A DNA stretch of 48,213 bases from Pseudomonadota bacterium (GCA_018240745.1 JAFEFF010000223.1:1-48213); one strand, 5' to 3'; shown: positions 24,354 to 33,074, counted from the first letter of the stretch. Made by a program: numbers and translations. Notes: generated from the letters alone by a model not told the origin.

Positions 24354-24406
24354 GGAGCCTGCTAGCACGGAGCGCGGCCAGAATAGTTCGGCCGTGACCG
24401 AAGTGC

Positions 24407-24477
24407 TCTTCGGACCGCGGACCTCCAGGTCCGCCTTATCATTCATGAGCGGACCTGGAGGTCCGCGGTCCGGAAGA
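24407..24477. repeat. Family C hairpin repeat, copy C1
   Basis: Arms TCTTCGGACCGCGGACCTCC... (24407-24434) and its complement (24449-24477) pair along 28 bases with one extra C. The loop is CTTATCATTCATGA. Outer bases CGGACCGCG are shared with copies C2 and C3, but the inner stem differs. It lies between the divergent MFS and CobW genes. Confidence 0.85.
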
Positions 24478-24549
24478 TCCATGAGCGTGACCGGAGTTGC
24501 GCGTCCCCGGCGGAGACCCTATTTCAGAGGCCAAATTTCGAGGATTCCC

Positions 24550-25515
24550 ATGGCTGAAGCCCAAGTTCCCGTCACCGTGCTGACCGGCTATCTCGGGGCC
24601 GGAAAGACCACGCTGCTCAACCGGATTCTGAGCGAGCAGCACGGCAAGAAGTACGCGGTGATCGTCAACGAGTTCGGCGAGCTCGGCGTCGACAACGACC
24701 TCGTGGTCAACGCCGACGAGGAAGTGTTCGAGATGAACAACGGCTGCATCTGCTGCACCGTGCGCGGCGACCTGATCCGCATCATCGAAGGGCTGATGAA
24801 GCGCAAGGACAAGTTCGACGGCATCCTGGTCGAGACGACCGGCCTGGCCGACCCCGGTCCGGTCGCGCAGACCTTCTTCACCGACGACGACGTCAAGGCG
24901 CGCACCCGGCTCGACGCGATCGTGACCGTGGTCGATGCGAAGCACTTCCTCAGCCAGCTCGCGCAGGGCGACGAGGCGGAGGAGCAGGTGGCGTTTGCCG
25001 ACGTGATCCTGCTCAACAAGACCGACCTGGTGAGCGACGACGACCTCGAGAAGGTCGAGGACAGGATCAACTCGATCAACCGCTACGCCCGCATCCACCG
25101 CACGCAGAAGAGCAGGATCGAGCTCGACGCGATCCTCGACAAGGGTGCCTTCGACCTGAAGCGCATCCTCGAGTTCGAGCCCGACTTCCTGCACCACGGC
25201 CACGACCACGATCACGGCGACGAGGTCGCCAGCCTCAGCTTCAGCAGCGACCGGCCGGTCGATCCCGACAGGTTCCAGAAGTGGATGGGCGCGCTGCTGC
25301 AGCTCAAGGGGCAGGATATCCTGCGCAGCAAGGGCATCCTCGCGATCGACGGGGCGCCGCGCCGCTACGTCTACCAGGGCGTGCACATGATGATGGACGC
25401 CGACTGGGGCACGCCGTGGAAGGACGGCGAGAAGCGCTCGAGCAAGCTCGTCTTCATCGGCCGCAACCTCGACGGCGAGAACCTGAAGCGCGGCTTCGAA
25501 GACTGCCTGAAGTGA
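24550..25515 (+). CDS. CobW/COG0523-family GTPase, probable metal chaperone
   Basis: The 321-residue G3E GTPase has Walker A GYLGAGKTTLL (13-23), the metal-binding CxCC motif at residues 66-69 (GCICCTVRGDL), Walker B ILVETTGLADP, and base-recognition NKTD. A His-rich loop, HHGHDHDHGDE, lies before the CobW C-terminal domain. Proteins of this family deliver zinc or other metals to client enzymes. The CxCC motif plus His loop points to zinc. No Zur-type operator was seen upstream. A WD40 gene follows, an association I recall from other alphaproteobacteria. The ATG at 24550 is well placed at the start of the first strand. Confidence 0.9.
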   Translation: MAEAQVPVTVLTGYLGAGKTTLLNRILSEQHGKKYAVIVNEFGELGVDNDLVVNADEEVFEMNNGCICCTVRGDLIRIIEGLMKRKDKFDGILVETTGLADPGPVAQTFFTDDDVKARTRLDAIVTVVDAKHFLSQLAQGDEAEEQVAFADVILLNKTDLVSDDDLEKVEDRINSINRYARIHRTQKSRIELDAILDKGAFDLKRILEFEPDFLHHGHDHDHGDEVASLSFSSDRPVDPDRFQKWMGALLQLKGQDILRSKGILAIDGAPRRYVYQGVHMMMDADWGTPWKDGEKRSSKLVFIGRNLDGENLKRGFEDCLK

Positions 25516-25599
25516 CACGCGGAACGCGTGTCATCCCGAGCGTAGCGAGGGATCCAGAGGGCCATGAGCATAGATCCCTCGCTGCGCTCGGGATGACAC
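25513..25599. repeat. Family D hairpin repeat
   Basis: A short hairpin, TGACACGC and GCGTGTCA around GGAAC, starts in the CobW stop codon. A longer one has arms GTGTCATCCCGAGCGTAGCG... (25528-25554) and its complement (25573-25599), 27 bases with one mismatch pair. Sequences of the TCATCCCGAGCG type recur in many bacterial genomes. Only one copy occurs in this window. Confidence 0.8.
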
Positions 25600-25626
25600 T
25601 ATTGTTGATTTGGAGTCGGTGCGACC

Positions 25627-26673
25627 TTGAAACTCGATCTCGCTAATCCCGACTGGCGCACCGCTCTCCCGCCCTCCCGCTCGGTCGTGGCCGACGCGCC
25701 GGTGGCCGCCTGCGCCTTCAGCCGCGACGGCAAGACGGTCGCCTTCGCGCTGGGCGACGGCCGCGTGCGGCTGCTGCCGGCCGATGTGAAGGCGGCGGCA
25801 GGTGCTGCGCCGGAGCCCGTCCACAAGGGCGCGGTGCTGTCGCTGATCGCCGATCCCAACGGCGACGGCTTCCTGAGCGGCGGCGACGACGGCCGCCTGC
25901 TGCGGATCGCGCCCGACGGCAGCGCCACCGAGATCGTCAGCCAGAAGGGCAAGTGGATCGACAAGCTCGCAGCCCACCGCAGCAACGGCGCGTTCGCGGC
26001 GTCGGTCGGCAAGATGGCTCTGGTGGTCGACAGGTCGGGCGGGTGCCGCGAGTTCGGGCCGCACCAGAGCACGGTCGCGGCGGTCGATTTCAGCAAGGAC
26101 GGCAGCCGCATCGCGACGGCGCATTACGGCGGCATCACGGTGTGGAGCATCGGCCAGGTCACCCTGCCGCCGCGCCGTTTCGCATGGGCCGGCAGCCACG
26201 TCGCGCTGAAGTGGAGCACCGACGGCAAGTTCATCGCCACCGGCACGCAGGAGAACGACATCCATGTCTGGCGGATCGCCCAGGCGAGCGACATGCGCAT
26301 GCAGGGCTATCCCGCCAAGGTGAAGTCGCTGTCGTGGTCGGCCGATGCGCGCTGGCTCTACACCTCGGCCCAGCCGGTGTTCACCGCGTGGCCGTTCGCC
26401 GGCAAGGGCCCGGAGGGCAAGCCGCCGCTGCAGTTCGGCGAGGAAGGCGCGGGCCTGATCACCGTGGTGGCCGCGCATCCGGCGTCCGAGTTCGTCGCCG
26501 GCGGTTACGATTCGGGCGAGCTGCAGCTCGGTGACATCAAGACCCGCCGTTCGGTCGTGCTCAAGATGTCCGATGGCTCGCCGGTGAGTTGCCTCGCCTG
26601 GTCACCCGACGGCTTCCAGCTCGCCGCCGGCAACGACAACGGCGACCTGCTGGTGATCGACCTCCGGCGCTGA
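25627..26673 (+). CDS. WD40-repeat beta-propeller protein
   Basis: The 348-residue protein contains about seven WD40-like blades, with repeated pieces such as AACAFSRDGKTVAFALGDGRV, AAVDFSKDGSRIATAHYGGITVW, HVALKWSTDGKFIATGTQENDIHVW and CLAWSPDGFQLAAGNDNGDLL. It has no signal peptide or membrane helix, so it is probably cytoplasmic. WD40 propellers usually hold protein complexes together. It follows the CobW GTPase by 111 bases, across repeat D, and may work with it. The TTG at 25627 has a GGAG stretch 11 bases before it; no better start exists upstream, but a later one is possible. Confidence 0.82.
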   Translation: MKLDLANPDWRTALPPSRSVVADAPVAACAFSRDGKTVAFALGDGRVRLLPADVKAAAGAAPEPVHKGAVLSLIADPNGDGFLSGGDDGRLLRIAPDGSATEIVSQKGKWIDKLAAHRSNGAFAASVGKMALVVDRSGGCREFGPHQSTVAAVDFSKDGSRIATAHYGGITVWSIGQVTLPPRRFAWAGSHVALKWSTDGKFIATGTQENDIHVWRIAQASDMRMQGYPAKVKSLSWSADARWLYTSAQPVFTAWPFAGKGPEGKPPLQFGEEGAGLITVVAAHPASEFVAGGYDSGELQLGDIKTRRSVVLKMSDGSPVSCLAWSPDGFQLAAGNDNGDLLVIDLRR

Positions 26674-26683
26674 TTCATCCACA

Positions 26684-26719
26684 GCTCTGGCACAGGCTCT
26701 GGCACGGACTCTGGCAAGC
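26684..26719. repeat. Three tandem 12-bp repeats
   Basis: GCTCTGGCACAG, GCTCTGGCACGG and ACTCTGGCAAGC follow one another right after the WD40 gene stop, upstream of the small coiled-coil gene. They could be binding sites or a slipped-strand expansion. Confidence 0.7.
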
Positions 26720-26801
26720 CAAGCCTATGTACGGTGCCGGACATATACTTGCACTCCTCATGCATCCTGCGATGGTACCGCGGCCCGGGAGGGTTCAGCC
26801 C

Positions 26802-27143
26802 ATGAACGCAGGTGTCCTCGAGACGACCAATGAGCGCATCGCCCGCTCGCGCGCGATCCTGCGCGAATCGCGCGCCGTGCTGGAAGAAGCGGAACAGATG
26901 TGCGCGCTCTTCAGGTCCCTGTTCTCGGGAACCCCGGGAAGCGGCATGACCTTCGACGGCGAGCTGCGACAGATCAAGGAGGACCAGATCAGGATGAAGC
27001 GCGACGCCGCCGCCCGCGCGCGCCGGCTGGCGAACGGCTTCTGGTCCCCGGAAGACCGCGACAGGGCCCTCAAATATGCCGAGGAGCTCGAGGCCCGGGC
27101 CGAAGAACTGGCGCGCGGCCTGGCGATCGACGGGCCGTCCTGA
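26802..27143 (+). CDS. Small coiled-coil protein of unknown function
   Basis: The 113-residue protein is almost wholly helical and charged, with heptad-like runs (NERIARSRAILRESRAVLEE and ELEARAEELARGLAI) and a central Gly/Ser/Pro segment (FSGTPGSGMTF). It has no signal peptide. I do not recognise the family. The ATG at 26802 has a strong GGGAGGG 9 bases before it, which supports translation; the longer open frame upstream overlaps the WD40 gene and is spurious. It converges on the MFS gene that ends 12 bases further on. Confidence 0.65.
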   Translation: MNAGVLETTNERIARSRAILRESRAVLEEAEQMCALFRSLFSGTPGSGMTFDGELRQIKEDQIRMKRDAAARARRLANGFWSPEDRDRALKYAEELEARAEELARGLAIDGPS

Positions 27144-27155
27144 CCAGGCCGCATT

Positions 27156-28349
27156 TCAACCCACGCGGCCGACCAGCAGCCGATTGCTGAGGAAGCAGAG
27201 CAGGCCGGCGACGCCCATGGCGGTGGTCATCGGTACGATGCTGCCGGCGAAGGTCTGGCCGACGATGGTGCCGAACAGCGCGCCGAGGCCGAACTGCAGC
27301 ACGCCCATCAAGGACGATGCCGTGCCCGCCATGTGCGGGTAGCGCTGCAGCGCCATCGCCATGGCATTGGCGCCGACGAAGCTGTTGGCGGCGATCTGCA
27401 GGACGAACAGCGGCAGGAACGGCCACAGGCCGATCGAGCCGGTGCGGGCCTCGACCACGCCCAGCGCCAGCATGGCCGGTCCGACGATCGCCGGCACGAT
27501 GACGGCCCTGCGCAGCATGCGGTGGGCGCCGACCCGCGGCACGAAGCGCGCGTTGGCCAGGCTGCCCGCGGTCAGGAACGCCACCTGGAAGGCGAAGAAC
27601 AGGCCGAAGAGGCGCGGCTCCATGCCGTAGCGCTCGATGAACACGAACGGCGAGCCCGACAGGAAGGAGAACAGCGCGGCGAACTGGAAGCCGCCGGTCA
27701 GCGCGTAGCCCATGAAGGCGCGATGGCGCACCAGCTCGCCGTAGCGGCCGATCACCGCGCCGAGATGGAGCGGCTGGCGGTATTCCGGCCGCAAGGTCTC
27801 GGGCAGGCGCAGGAAGGCGAACGTCCAGGCGATCACCCCGATGCCCGCCAGCACCCAGAAGATCGCCCGCCAGCCGAAAAACCACAGCACCTGCGCGCCG
27901 ATCAGCGGCGCCAGCATCGGCGCGATCGAGCTGCAGGCGAACATCAGCGACATCGCCCGCGCGGCCTGATCCTTCTCGGCGAGGTCGCGCACCATGGTGC
28001 GGGCCAGCACCACGCCGCCGCATGCCGCCAGCCCCTGCAACAGGCGCAGCGCCACGAGCTGGTCCGCTTCCGCGGCAAAGGCGCAGCCGATGCTGACCAG
28101 CATATAGGTCCCGAGGCCGGTCAGGATCACCGGCCGGCGGCCGAAGCGGTCGCCTGCGGGGCCGTAGAAGATCTGGCCGAAGCCGAAGGCCAGCAGGAAC
28201 GCCGACAGCGTGAGCTGGATATCGCCCGCGCCGGCGTGGAGCTCGCTCGAGATCACCGGCAGCGCCGGCAGGTACATGTCGATGCTGAGCGGCGTGAACG
28301 AGGACAGCAGGGCCAGAAGGCCCAGCAGAAGCGGTGTCAGTCTCGGCAT
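27156..28349 (-). CDS. Bcr/CflA-family MFS multidrug transporter, copy 1
   Basis: The 397-residue protein has twelve membrane helices. Motifs of the Bcr/CflA drug-resistance family include SFTPLSIDMYLPALPVI, GQIFYGPAGDRFGRRPVIL (motif A) and SIAPMLAPLIG. These pumps expel drugs such as bicyclomycin and sulfonamides, or export amino acids such as cysteine. The gene is a tandem paralogue of the next one upstream and 14 bases separate them. The start is ATG at 28349. The C-terminus reads LLCFLSNRLLVGRVG, close to the paralogue's LCFVSNWLLVGRQS. Confidence 0.88.
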   Translation of the reverse strand: MPRLTPLLLGLLALLSSFTPLSIDMYLPALPVISSELHAGAGDIQLTLSAFLLAFGFGQIFYGPAGDRFGRRPVILTGLGTYMLVSIGCAFAAEADQLVALRLLQGLAACGGVVLARTMVRDLAEKDQAARAMSLMFACSSIAPMLAPLIGAQVLWFFGWRAIFWVLAGIGVIAWTFAFLRLPETLRPEYRQPLHLGAVIGRYGELVRHRAFMGYALTGGFQFAALFSFLSGSPFVFIERYGMEPRLFGLFFAFQVAFLTAGSLANARFVPRVGAHRMLRRAVIVPAIVGPAMLALGVVEARTGSIGLWPFLPLFVLQIAANSFVGANAMAMALQRYPHMAGTASSLMGVLQFGLGALFGTIVGQTFAGSIVPMTTAMGVAGLLCFLSNRLLVGRVG

Positions 28350-28363
28350 CGACGCATTCGATA

Positions 28364-29596
28364 TCAGCTCTGGCGGCCGACCAGCAGCCAGTTGCTGACG
28401 AAGCATAGGATGCCGGCCAGGCCCATGGCGACCGTCGTCGGGCCGATCGTGCCGTCGTAGGTCTGACCGACCGCGGCGCCGAACAGCGCGCCGATGCCGA
28501 ATTGCATCACACCCATCAGCGACGAGGCGGTGCCGGCCATGTGCGGATAGCGTTGCAGGGCGAGCGCCATCGAGTTCGGCGCGATCAGGCTGATGGTTGC
28601 GATCTGCGGCGCGAAGCAGGCCACGATCGGCCACATGCCGATGCTGCCGTAGCGCGCCTCGATCTGGCCCAGCACCAGCGCGCAGACGCCGCACACGCCC
28701 GGCACGAGCACCGCCCAGCGCAGGATCCTGCCCGCCCCGAACACCCGCACGAAACGGGCGTTGAACAGACTGCCGATGGTCATGAATGCGACCATGCCGC
28801 CGAAGATCAGGCCGTAGCTGCGCGGCGGGATGCCGTACTTCTCGATGAACACGAACGGCGAGCCGGAGAGGAACGACAGCAGCGCGGAGAACATGAACGA
28901 GGTGGTGAAGGCGTAGCCCATGAAGGCGCGGTGGCGCGCCAGCTCGCCGAAGCGCCGGACGATCGACGACAGGACCAGCGGCTGGCGGTATTCCGGCCGC
29001 AGGGTTTCGGGCAGGCGGAAATACGAAACCACCAGCGCGAGGCCGCCGATGCCGGCCAGCGTCCAGAAGATCGCTCGCCAGCCGAAGAACCACAGGATCT
29101 GGCCGCCGATCAGCGGCGCCAGCATGGGGGCGATCGAGGTGCAGGCCATCATCAGCGACATGGCGCGCGCCGCCTGATCCTTCTCGGCGAGGTCGCGCAC
29201 CATGGTGCGGGCGAGCACGACGCTGCCGCAGGCTGCCAGCCCCTGCAGCAGCCGCAGCACGATGAGATGCCCGGCTTCGGCCGCGAAGGCGCAGCCGATG
29301 CTGCCCAGGACATAAATGAAGAGGCCGCTCAGGATCACCGGCCGGCGGCCGAAGCGGTCGCCCGCGGGACCGTAGAAGATCTGGCCGGCGCCGAAGGCGA
29401 TCATGAAGGCCGAAAGGGTGAGCTGGATGTCACCGACCGTGCCGTGCAGGTCGACGGTGATCACAGGCAGCGCCGGCAGGTAGAGGTCGATCGACAGCGG
29501 CGTGAATGCCGAGAGCAGCGCGAGCAGCGCCAGCAGCACGGGCGTCAGGGTCGGCCGGGTTCTCGTCGTTGCCGGAGGGGCGGTCGTCGTGGTCAT
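28364..29596 (-). CDS. Bcr/CflA-family MFS multidrug transporter, copy 2
   Basis: The 410-residue protein matches copy 1 over its full length, with identical stretches such as TPLSID, FYGPAGDRFGRRPVIL, RTMVRDLAEKDQAARAMSLM and RYPHMAGTASSLMGV. It adds a Thr/Ala-rich N-terminal tail. The ATG at 29596 is chosen; a GTG at 29611 would add five residues. It is first in a two-gene unit, and its start lies 34 bases from the divergent moeB/thiF-like start, so promoters of both overlap. Confidence 0.88.
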   Translation of the reverse strand: MTTTTAPPATTRTRPTLTPVLLALLALLSAFTPLSIDLYLPALPVITVDLHGTVGDIQLTLSAFMIAFGAGQIFYGPAGDRFGRRPVILSGLFIYVLGSIGCAFAAEAGHLIVLRLLQGLAACGSVVLARTMVRDLAEKDQAARAMSLMMACTSIAPMLAPLIGGQILWFFGWRAIFWTLAGIGGLALVVSYFRLPETLRPEYRQPLVLSSIVRRFGELARHRAFMGYAFTTSFMFSALLSFLSGSPFVFIEKYGIPPRSYGLIFGGMVAFMTIGSLFNARFVRVFGAGRILRWAVLVPGVCGVCALVLGQIEARYGSIGMWPIVACFAPQIATISLIAPNSMALALQRYPHMAGTASSLMGVMQFGIGALFGAAVGQTYDGTIGPTTVAMGLAGILCFVSNWLLVGRQS

Positions 29597-29630
29597 CGGG
29601 GTCTCTAGCACCCCATGCTATAAGCGGACC

Positions 29631-30404
29631 ATGAGCCTGCCCGACATGACGGAAATGCAGATCAGGCGCTACGCACGGCATATCGTGCTGCCGGAGATCG
29701 GCGGCATCGGCCAGTCGAAGCTGATCGCCGCCCGCGTGCTCGTGCTGGGCGCGGGCGGGCTTGGCGCGCCCCTGCTGCAATATCTCGGCGCCGCGGGCAT
29801 CGGCACACTCGGCGTGGTCGACGACGACACGGTCGATCTTTCGAACCTGCAGCGGCAGGTGATCCATCGCACCAGCGACATCGGCATGGCCAAGGTCGCG
29901 AGCGCCGAGCGGGCGCTGGCCGAGATCAATCCCGAGGTGACGGTGCGGACGCACCGGGAGCGGCTCACGGCGGCCAACGCCGAGCGGCTGGTGGCGGACT
30001 ACGATCTCGTGGCCGACGGCAGCGACAACTTCGCCACGCGCTACCTGCTGAACGACACCTGCTTTCGCCTGCGAAAGCCCCTGGTCGCGGCGGCGATCCT
30101 GCGCTTCGACGGTCAGATCTCGACCTACAAGGCGTGGCACGGCGCGGGCCATCCCTGCCTGCGCTGCGTGTTCCCGCAAGCGCCATCGGAAGACGCGGTG
30201 CCGAGCTGCGCGCAGGCCGGCGTCCTGGGCGCGCTGGCCGGCACGCTCGGCGCCATGCAGGCGACGGAAGTCGTCAAGGAAATCCTCGGCGTCGGCCGCT
30301 CGCTGTCCGGCCGGCTGCTGACCTACGACGCGCTCGACGGCTCGTGGGAGGAGATGGCGATCGCCAAGCGGCCCGATTGCCCGACCTGCGGCCATCGCGC
30401 ATGA
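29631..30404 (+). CDS. MoeB/ThiF-family adenylyltransferase (E1-like)
   Basis: The 257-residue protein activates the C-terminus of a small sulfur-carrier protein (MoaD or ThiS type) by adenylation. It has the nucleotide-binding motif VLGAGGLGAPLLQYL, the DDDTVDLSNLQRQ motif, the DGSDNFATRYLLND motif and two zinc-binding Cys pairs, C176/C179 (PCLRC) and C250/C253 (CPTCG). There is no rhodanese domain. Whether it serves molybdopterin or thiamine synthesis cannot be told. The ATG at 29631 starts the conserved EMQIRRYARHI segment closely. Its stop overlaps the next start (ATGA), and a DsrE-like gene follows, consistent with sulfur handling. Confidence 0.9.
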   Translation: MSLPDMTEMQIRRYARHIVLPEIGGIGQSKLIAARVLVLGAGGLGAPLLQYLGAAGIGTLGVVDDDTVDLSNLQRQVIHRTSDIGMAKVASAERALAEINPEVTVRTHRERLTAANAERLVADYDLVADGSDNFATRYLLNDTCFRLRKPLVAAAILRFDGQISTYKAWHGAGHPCLRCVFPQAPSEDAVPSCAQAGVLGALAGTLGAMQATEVVKEILGVGRSLSGRLLTYDALDGSWEEMAIAKRPDCPTCGHRA

Positions 30405-30784
30405 GTGGCCTGTCGATCATTCTGCGCTCGGACAGGTACGAGGACGCGCACTATGCGCTGGCGATGGCGAGCGCCGCTCTCGCGGTGAACCAGGCCGCCG
30501 TCCTGTTCTTCACCATGGCCGGCCTGCGGGCGCTGATGCAGCCGCCGCGGCTCCAGGACTGGAGCCGCGATGCCACCAACCGCGAACGTGGGGTAGGCGA
30601 CTTCGAGACGCTGCTGCAGGCCTGCGTCGAGCTTGGCGCGCGCTTCATCGTATGCGAGATGGGATTGCGCTCGCTCGCGATTGATCGCGCGGCCCTGCGC
30701 AGCGACGTTCCCTTCACCGTGGCCGGCATCGTGACGCTTCTGGAAGAGACCAGGCCCGGGATGCATCTGTTGGAGATTTCATGA
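30401..30784 (+). CDS. DsrE/DsrF-like small protein
   Basis: The 127-residue protein has the alternating strand/helix pattern of the DsrE family: SIILRSDRYEDAHYALAMAS, AAVLFFTMAGL, ELGARFIVCEMG and VAGIVTLLEE. DsrE-like proteins carry sulfur on a Cys or, in other branches, have no clear role. One Cys in the FIVCEMG position matches the usual sulfur-carrying Cys, and another sits in LQACVEL. It is coupled by ATGA overlaps to the moeB/thiF-like gene and to the kinase gene after it. A role in sulfur transfer is an inference from the E1-like neighbour. Confidence 0.75.
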   Translation: MSGLSIILRSDRYEDAHYALAMASAALAVNQAAVLFFTMAGLRALMQPPRLQDWSRDATNRERGVGDFETLLQACVELGARFIVCEMGLRSLAIDRAALRSDVPFTVAGIVTLLEETRPGMHLLEIS

Positions 30785-31755
30785 CTTCTGCCTTTGACGT
30801 GCTCGGGATCGGCAACGCGATCGTCGACGTGATCGCCCGCGCCGACGACGCCTTCCTCGCCAGGCACACCCTGGCCAAGGGCAGCATGACGCTGGTCGAC
30901 GAGGCGCGCGCCGAGGCGCTCTACGGCGCGATGGGCCCGGGCATCGAGGTCTCCGGCGGCTCGTGCGGCAACACCATGGCGGGCGTCGCTTCGTTCGGCG
31001 GCAAGGGCGCCTATATCGGCAAGGTGCGCAACGACCAGCTCGGCCAGGTGTTCGGCCACGACCTGCGCTCGATCGGCGTCTCGTTCGACACCGCCGCCGC
31101 GACCAGCGGCCCCTCGACCGCGCGCTGCCTGATCCTGGTGACGCCCGACGCGCAGCGCACCATGAACACCTATCTCGGCGCCTGCACCGGACTCGGCCCC
31201 GACGACATCGACCCCAAGGTCGTCGCCGCGGCGCAGGTCACCTACGTCGAGGGCTATCTGTGGGACGAACCCGAGGCCAAGAAGGCAGTGCTGAAGGCGT
31301 TCGACACGGCGCATGCCGCGGGCAGGCTGGTCTCGATCACCTTGTCGGATTCGTTCTGCGTCGACCGGTATCGCGACGAGTTCCGCGCGCTGGTGCGCGA
31401 CAAGATCGATATCCTGTTCGGCAACGAGGCCGAGATCAAATCGCTCTACCAGGTCGATTCCTTCGACGAGGCGCTCGAGGCAACCCGCAAGGAGGCCAAA
31501 ATTGCCGCCCTCACCCGCAGCGAGAAGGGCTCGGTCGTGATCAAGGGCAGTGAGACTTACGCGGTGCCCGCCGCGCCGGTCGCCAGGGTGGTCGACACCA
31601 CGGGCGCGGGCGACCTCTATGCCTCCGGCTTCCTCTACGGCTTCACCCGCGGCAAACCGCTGGCCGAATGCGCGCGGCTGGGCGGCATCGCCGCGGCCGA
31701 GATCATCTGCCACGTCGGGGCGCGGCCGGAGACGCCGCTCAAGGGCCTCGTTTGA
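30781..31755 (+). CDS. PfkB-family adenosine kinase
   Basis: The 324-residue protein belongs to the ribokinase/PfkB sugar and nucleoside kinases. It has the N-terminal motif GIGNAIVDVIA, SGGSCGNTMAGVASFGGKGAYIGKV and the C-terminal signature DTTGAGDLYASGFLYG with catalytic Asp in GAGD. This subtype is usually annotated as adenosine kinase, which returns adenosine to AMP; other substrates are possible. Its start overlaps the DsrE-like stop (ATGA), and its stop overlaps the start of the ampG-like gene (TTGA). Confidence 0.88.
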   Translation: MTSAFDVLGIGNAIVDVIARADDAFLARHTLAKGSMTLVDEARAEALYGAMGPGIEVSGGSCGNTMAGVASFGGKGAYIGKVRNDQLGQVFGHDLRSIGVSFDTAAATSGPSTARCLILVTPDAQRTMNTYLGACTGLGPDDIDPKVVAAAQVTYVEGYLWDEPEAKKAVLKAFDTAHAAGRLVSITLSDSFCVDRYRDEFRALVRDKIDILFGNEAEIKSLYQVDSFDEALEATRKEAKIAALTRSEKGSVVIKGSETYAVPAAPVARVVDTTGAGDLYASGFLYGFTRGKPLAECARLGGIAAAEIICHVGARPETPLKGLV

Positions 31756-33074
31756 GCCTCGGGCAGCCGGCCGCCACCACGGCCTGGCAGCGCTGGCGTC
31801 GCGCGCTCGAGGTCTATCGCGACCGCCGGCAACTGGTGATCCTGGCGCAGGGCTTCTCCAGCGGCATGCCGTTCCTGCTGTCGGGATCGGTGCTGACCTA
31901 CTGGATGGCGACCGAGAAGGTCGATCTCACCACCATCGGCATCTTTGGCCTGGTCGGCCTGCCCTATGCGCTCAAGTTCATCTGGGCGCCGCTGGTCGAT
32001 CGCCTGCCGCTGCCGGCGCTCGACCGCTGGCTCGGCCGCCGCCGGAGCTGGATGCTGGTGACGCAGGTCGGCATCCTGCTGTCGGTTCTGTTGCTGGCGC
32101 TGAGCGACCCGGTCTCGAGCCCGTGGCTCACCGCGCTGGCCGCGGTGCTGGTCGCCTTCTTTTCGGCGACGCAGGACATCGCGATCGACGCCTACCGCAT
32201 CGAGATTCTGAACGACGACGAGCAGGGCGCGGGGGCCGCGACGACGCAGCTCGGCTATCGCATCGCGCTCTGGATCGTCGATGCGCTGGCGCTGCTGCTG
32301 CCCTCCATCGTGCCGTGGCCGGTGACGCTGAGCACGATCGCGGCCCTCGCGCTGGTCGGGATCGTCACGACCTTCATTGCCGAGGAGCCGAAATCGGCGC
32401 TGCCGGCGACACCGACGGCCGAGAGCTGGCTGAAGGAAGCCGTCATCCGGCCGTTCGCCGAGTTCCTCGCCTATCGCGGCTGGGTCGTGATCCTGCTGTT
32501 CGCCCTGCTCTACAAGTACGGCGACGCGTTGGGCGGCAGCATGGCACGGCCGTTCTACGTGCAGATGGGCTTCTCGGGGCCGGAGATCTTCGGCGTCAGC
32601 AAGAGCTTCGGTGTCGCCGCGACCATCCTCGGCGGCCTGGCCGGCGGCGTGCTGGTCGCGCGCTACGGCATCTTCAAATCGCTGTTCATCGCCGGCGTCC
32701 TGCAGGCGGTCACCAACCTGCTGTTCTCCTGGCAGGCGCAGGCCGGCCACGACATCCTCGTGCTCACGATCGCGATCAGCGCCGACAACTTCACCGGCGC
32801 GCTGGGTGGCGTGGCCTTCATCGCCTACCTGTCGAGCCTGTGCACCAAGGGGATGGCCGGCACGCAGTACGCCCTGCTGACCTCGCTGATGGCGTTCGGC
32901 CGCACCGCCCTGTCGGCCGGCGGCGGCTGGCTGGCGACCCACACGGGCTGGACCGTCTTCTGGATCCTGACCACCCTGCTGGCGATCCCGGGCCTCCTGC
33001 TGCTGCTCTGGCTGTGGCACGCAACCGAAAAAGAGCCCCCTCCTTCGGGCAGGAGTACCGCGACAAAACCGTGA
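31752..33074 (+). CDS. AmpG-like muropeptide permease
   Basis: The 440-residue MFS protein has twelve predicted membrane helices. Sequence typical of AmpG is LAQGFSSGMPFLLSGSVLTYW, GLVGLPYALKFIWAPLVDR and ATQDIAIDAYRIEIL. AmpG imports anhydromuropeptides for cell-wall recycling and can affect beta-lactamase induction. The likely start is TTG at 31752, overlapping the adenosine kinase stop as TTGA; the open frame reaches upstream into shadow sequence. It ends 20 bases before hairpin C2. Confidence 0.85.
   Translation: MSLGQPAATTAWQRWRRALEVYRDRRQLVILAQGFSSGMPFLLSGSVLTYWMATEKVDLTTIGIFGLVGLPYALKFIWAPLVDRLPLPALDRWLGRRRSWMLVTQVGILLSVLLLALSDPVSSPWLTALAAVLVAFFSATQDIAIDAYRIEILNDDEQGAGAATTQLGYRIALWIVDALALLLPSIVPWPVTLSTIAALALVGIVTTFIAEEPKSALPATPTAESWLKEAVIRPFAEFLAYRGWVVILLFALLYKYGDALGGSMARPFYVQMGFSGPEIFGVSKSFGVAATILGGLAGGVLVARYGIFKSLFIAGVLQAVTNLLFSWQAQAGHDILVLTIAISADNFTGALGGVAFIAYLSSLCTKGMAGTQYALLTSLMAFGRTALSAGGGWLATHTGWTVFWILTTLLAIPGLLLLLWLWHATEKEPPPSGRSTATKP

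Noticed and set aside
27156..29093. One long 645-codon frame over both MFS genes
   Set aside because: The first 248 codons are an out-of-frame shadow of MFS copy 2; real homology starts at 28349.
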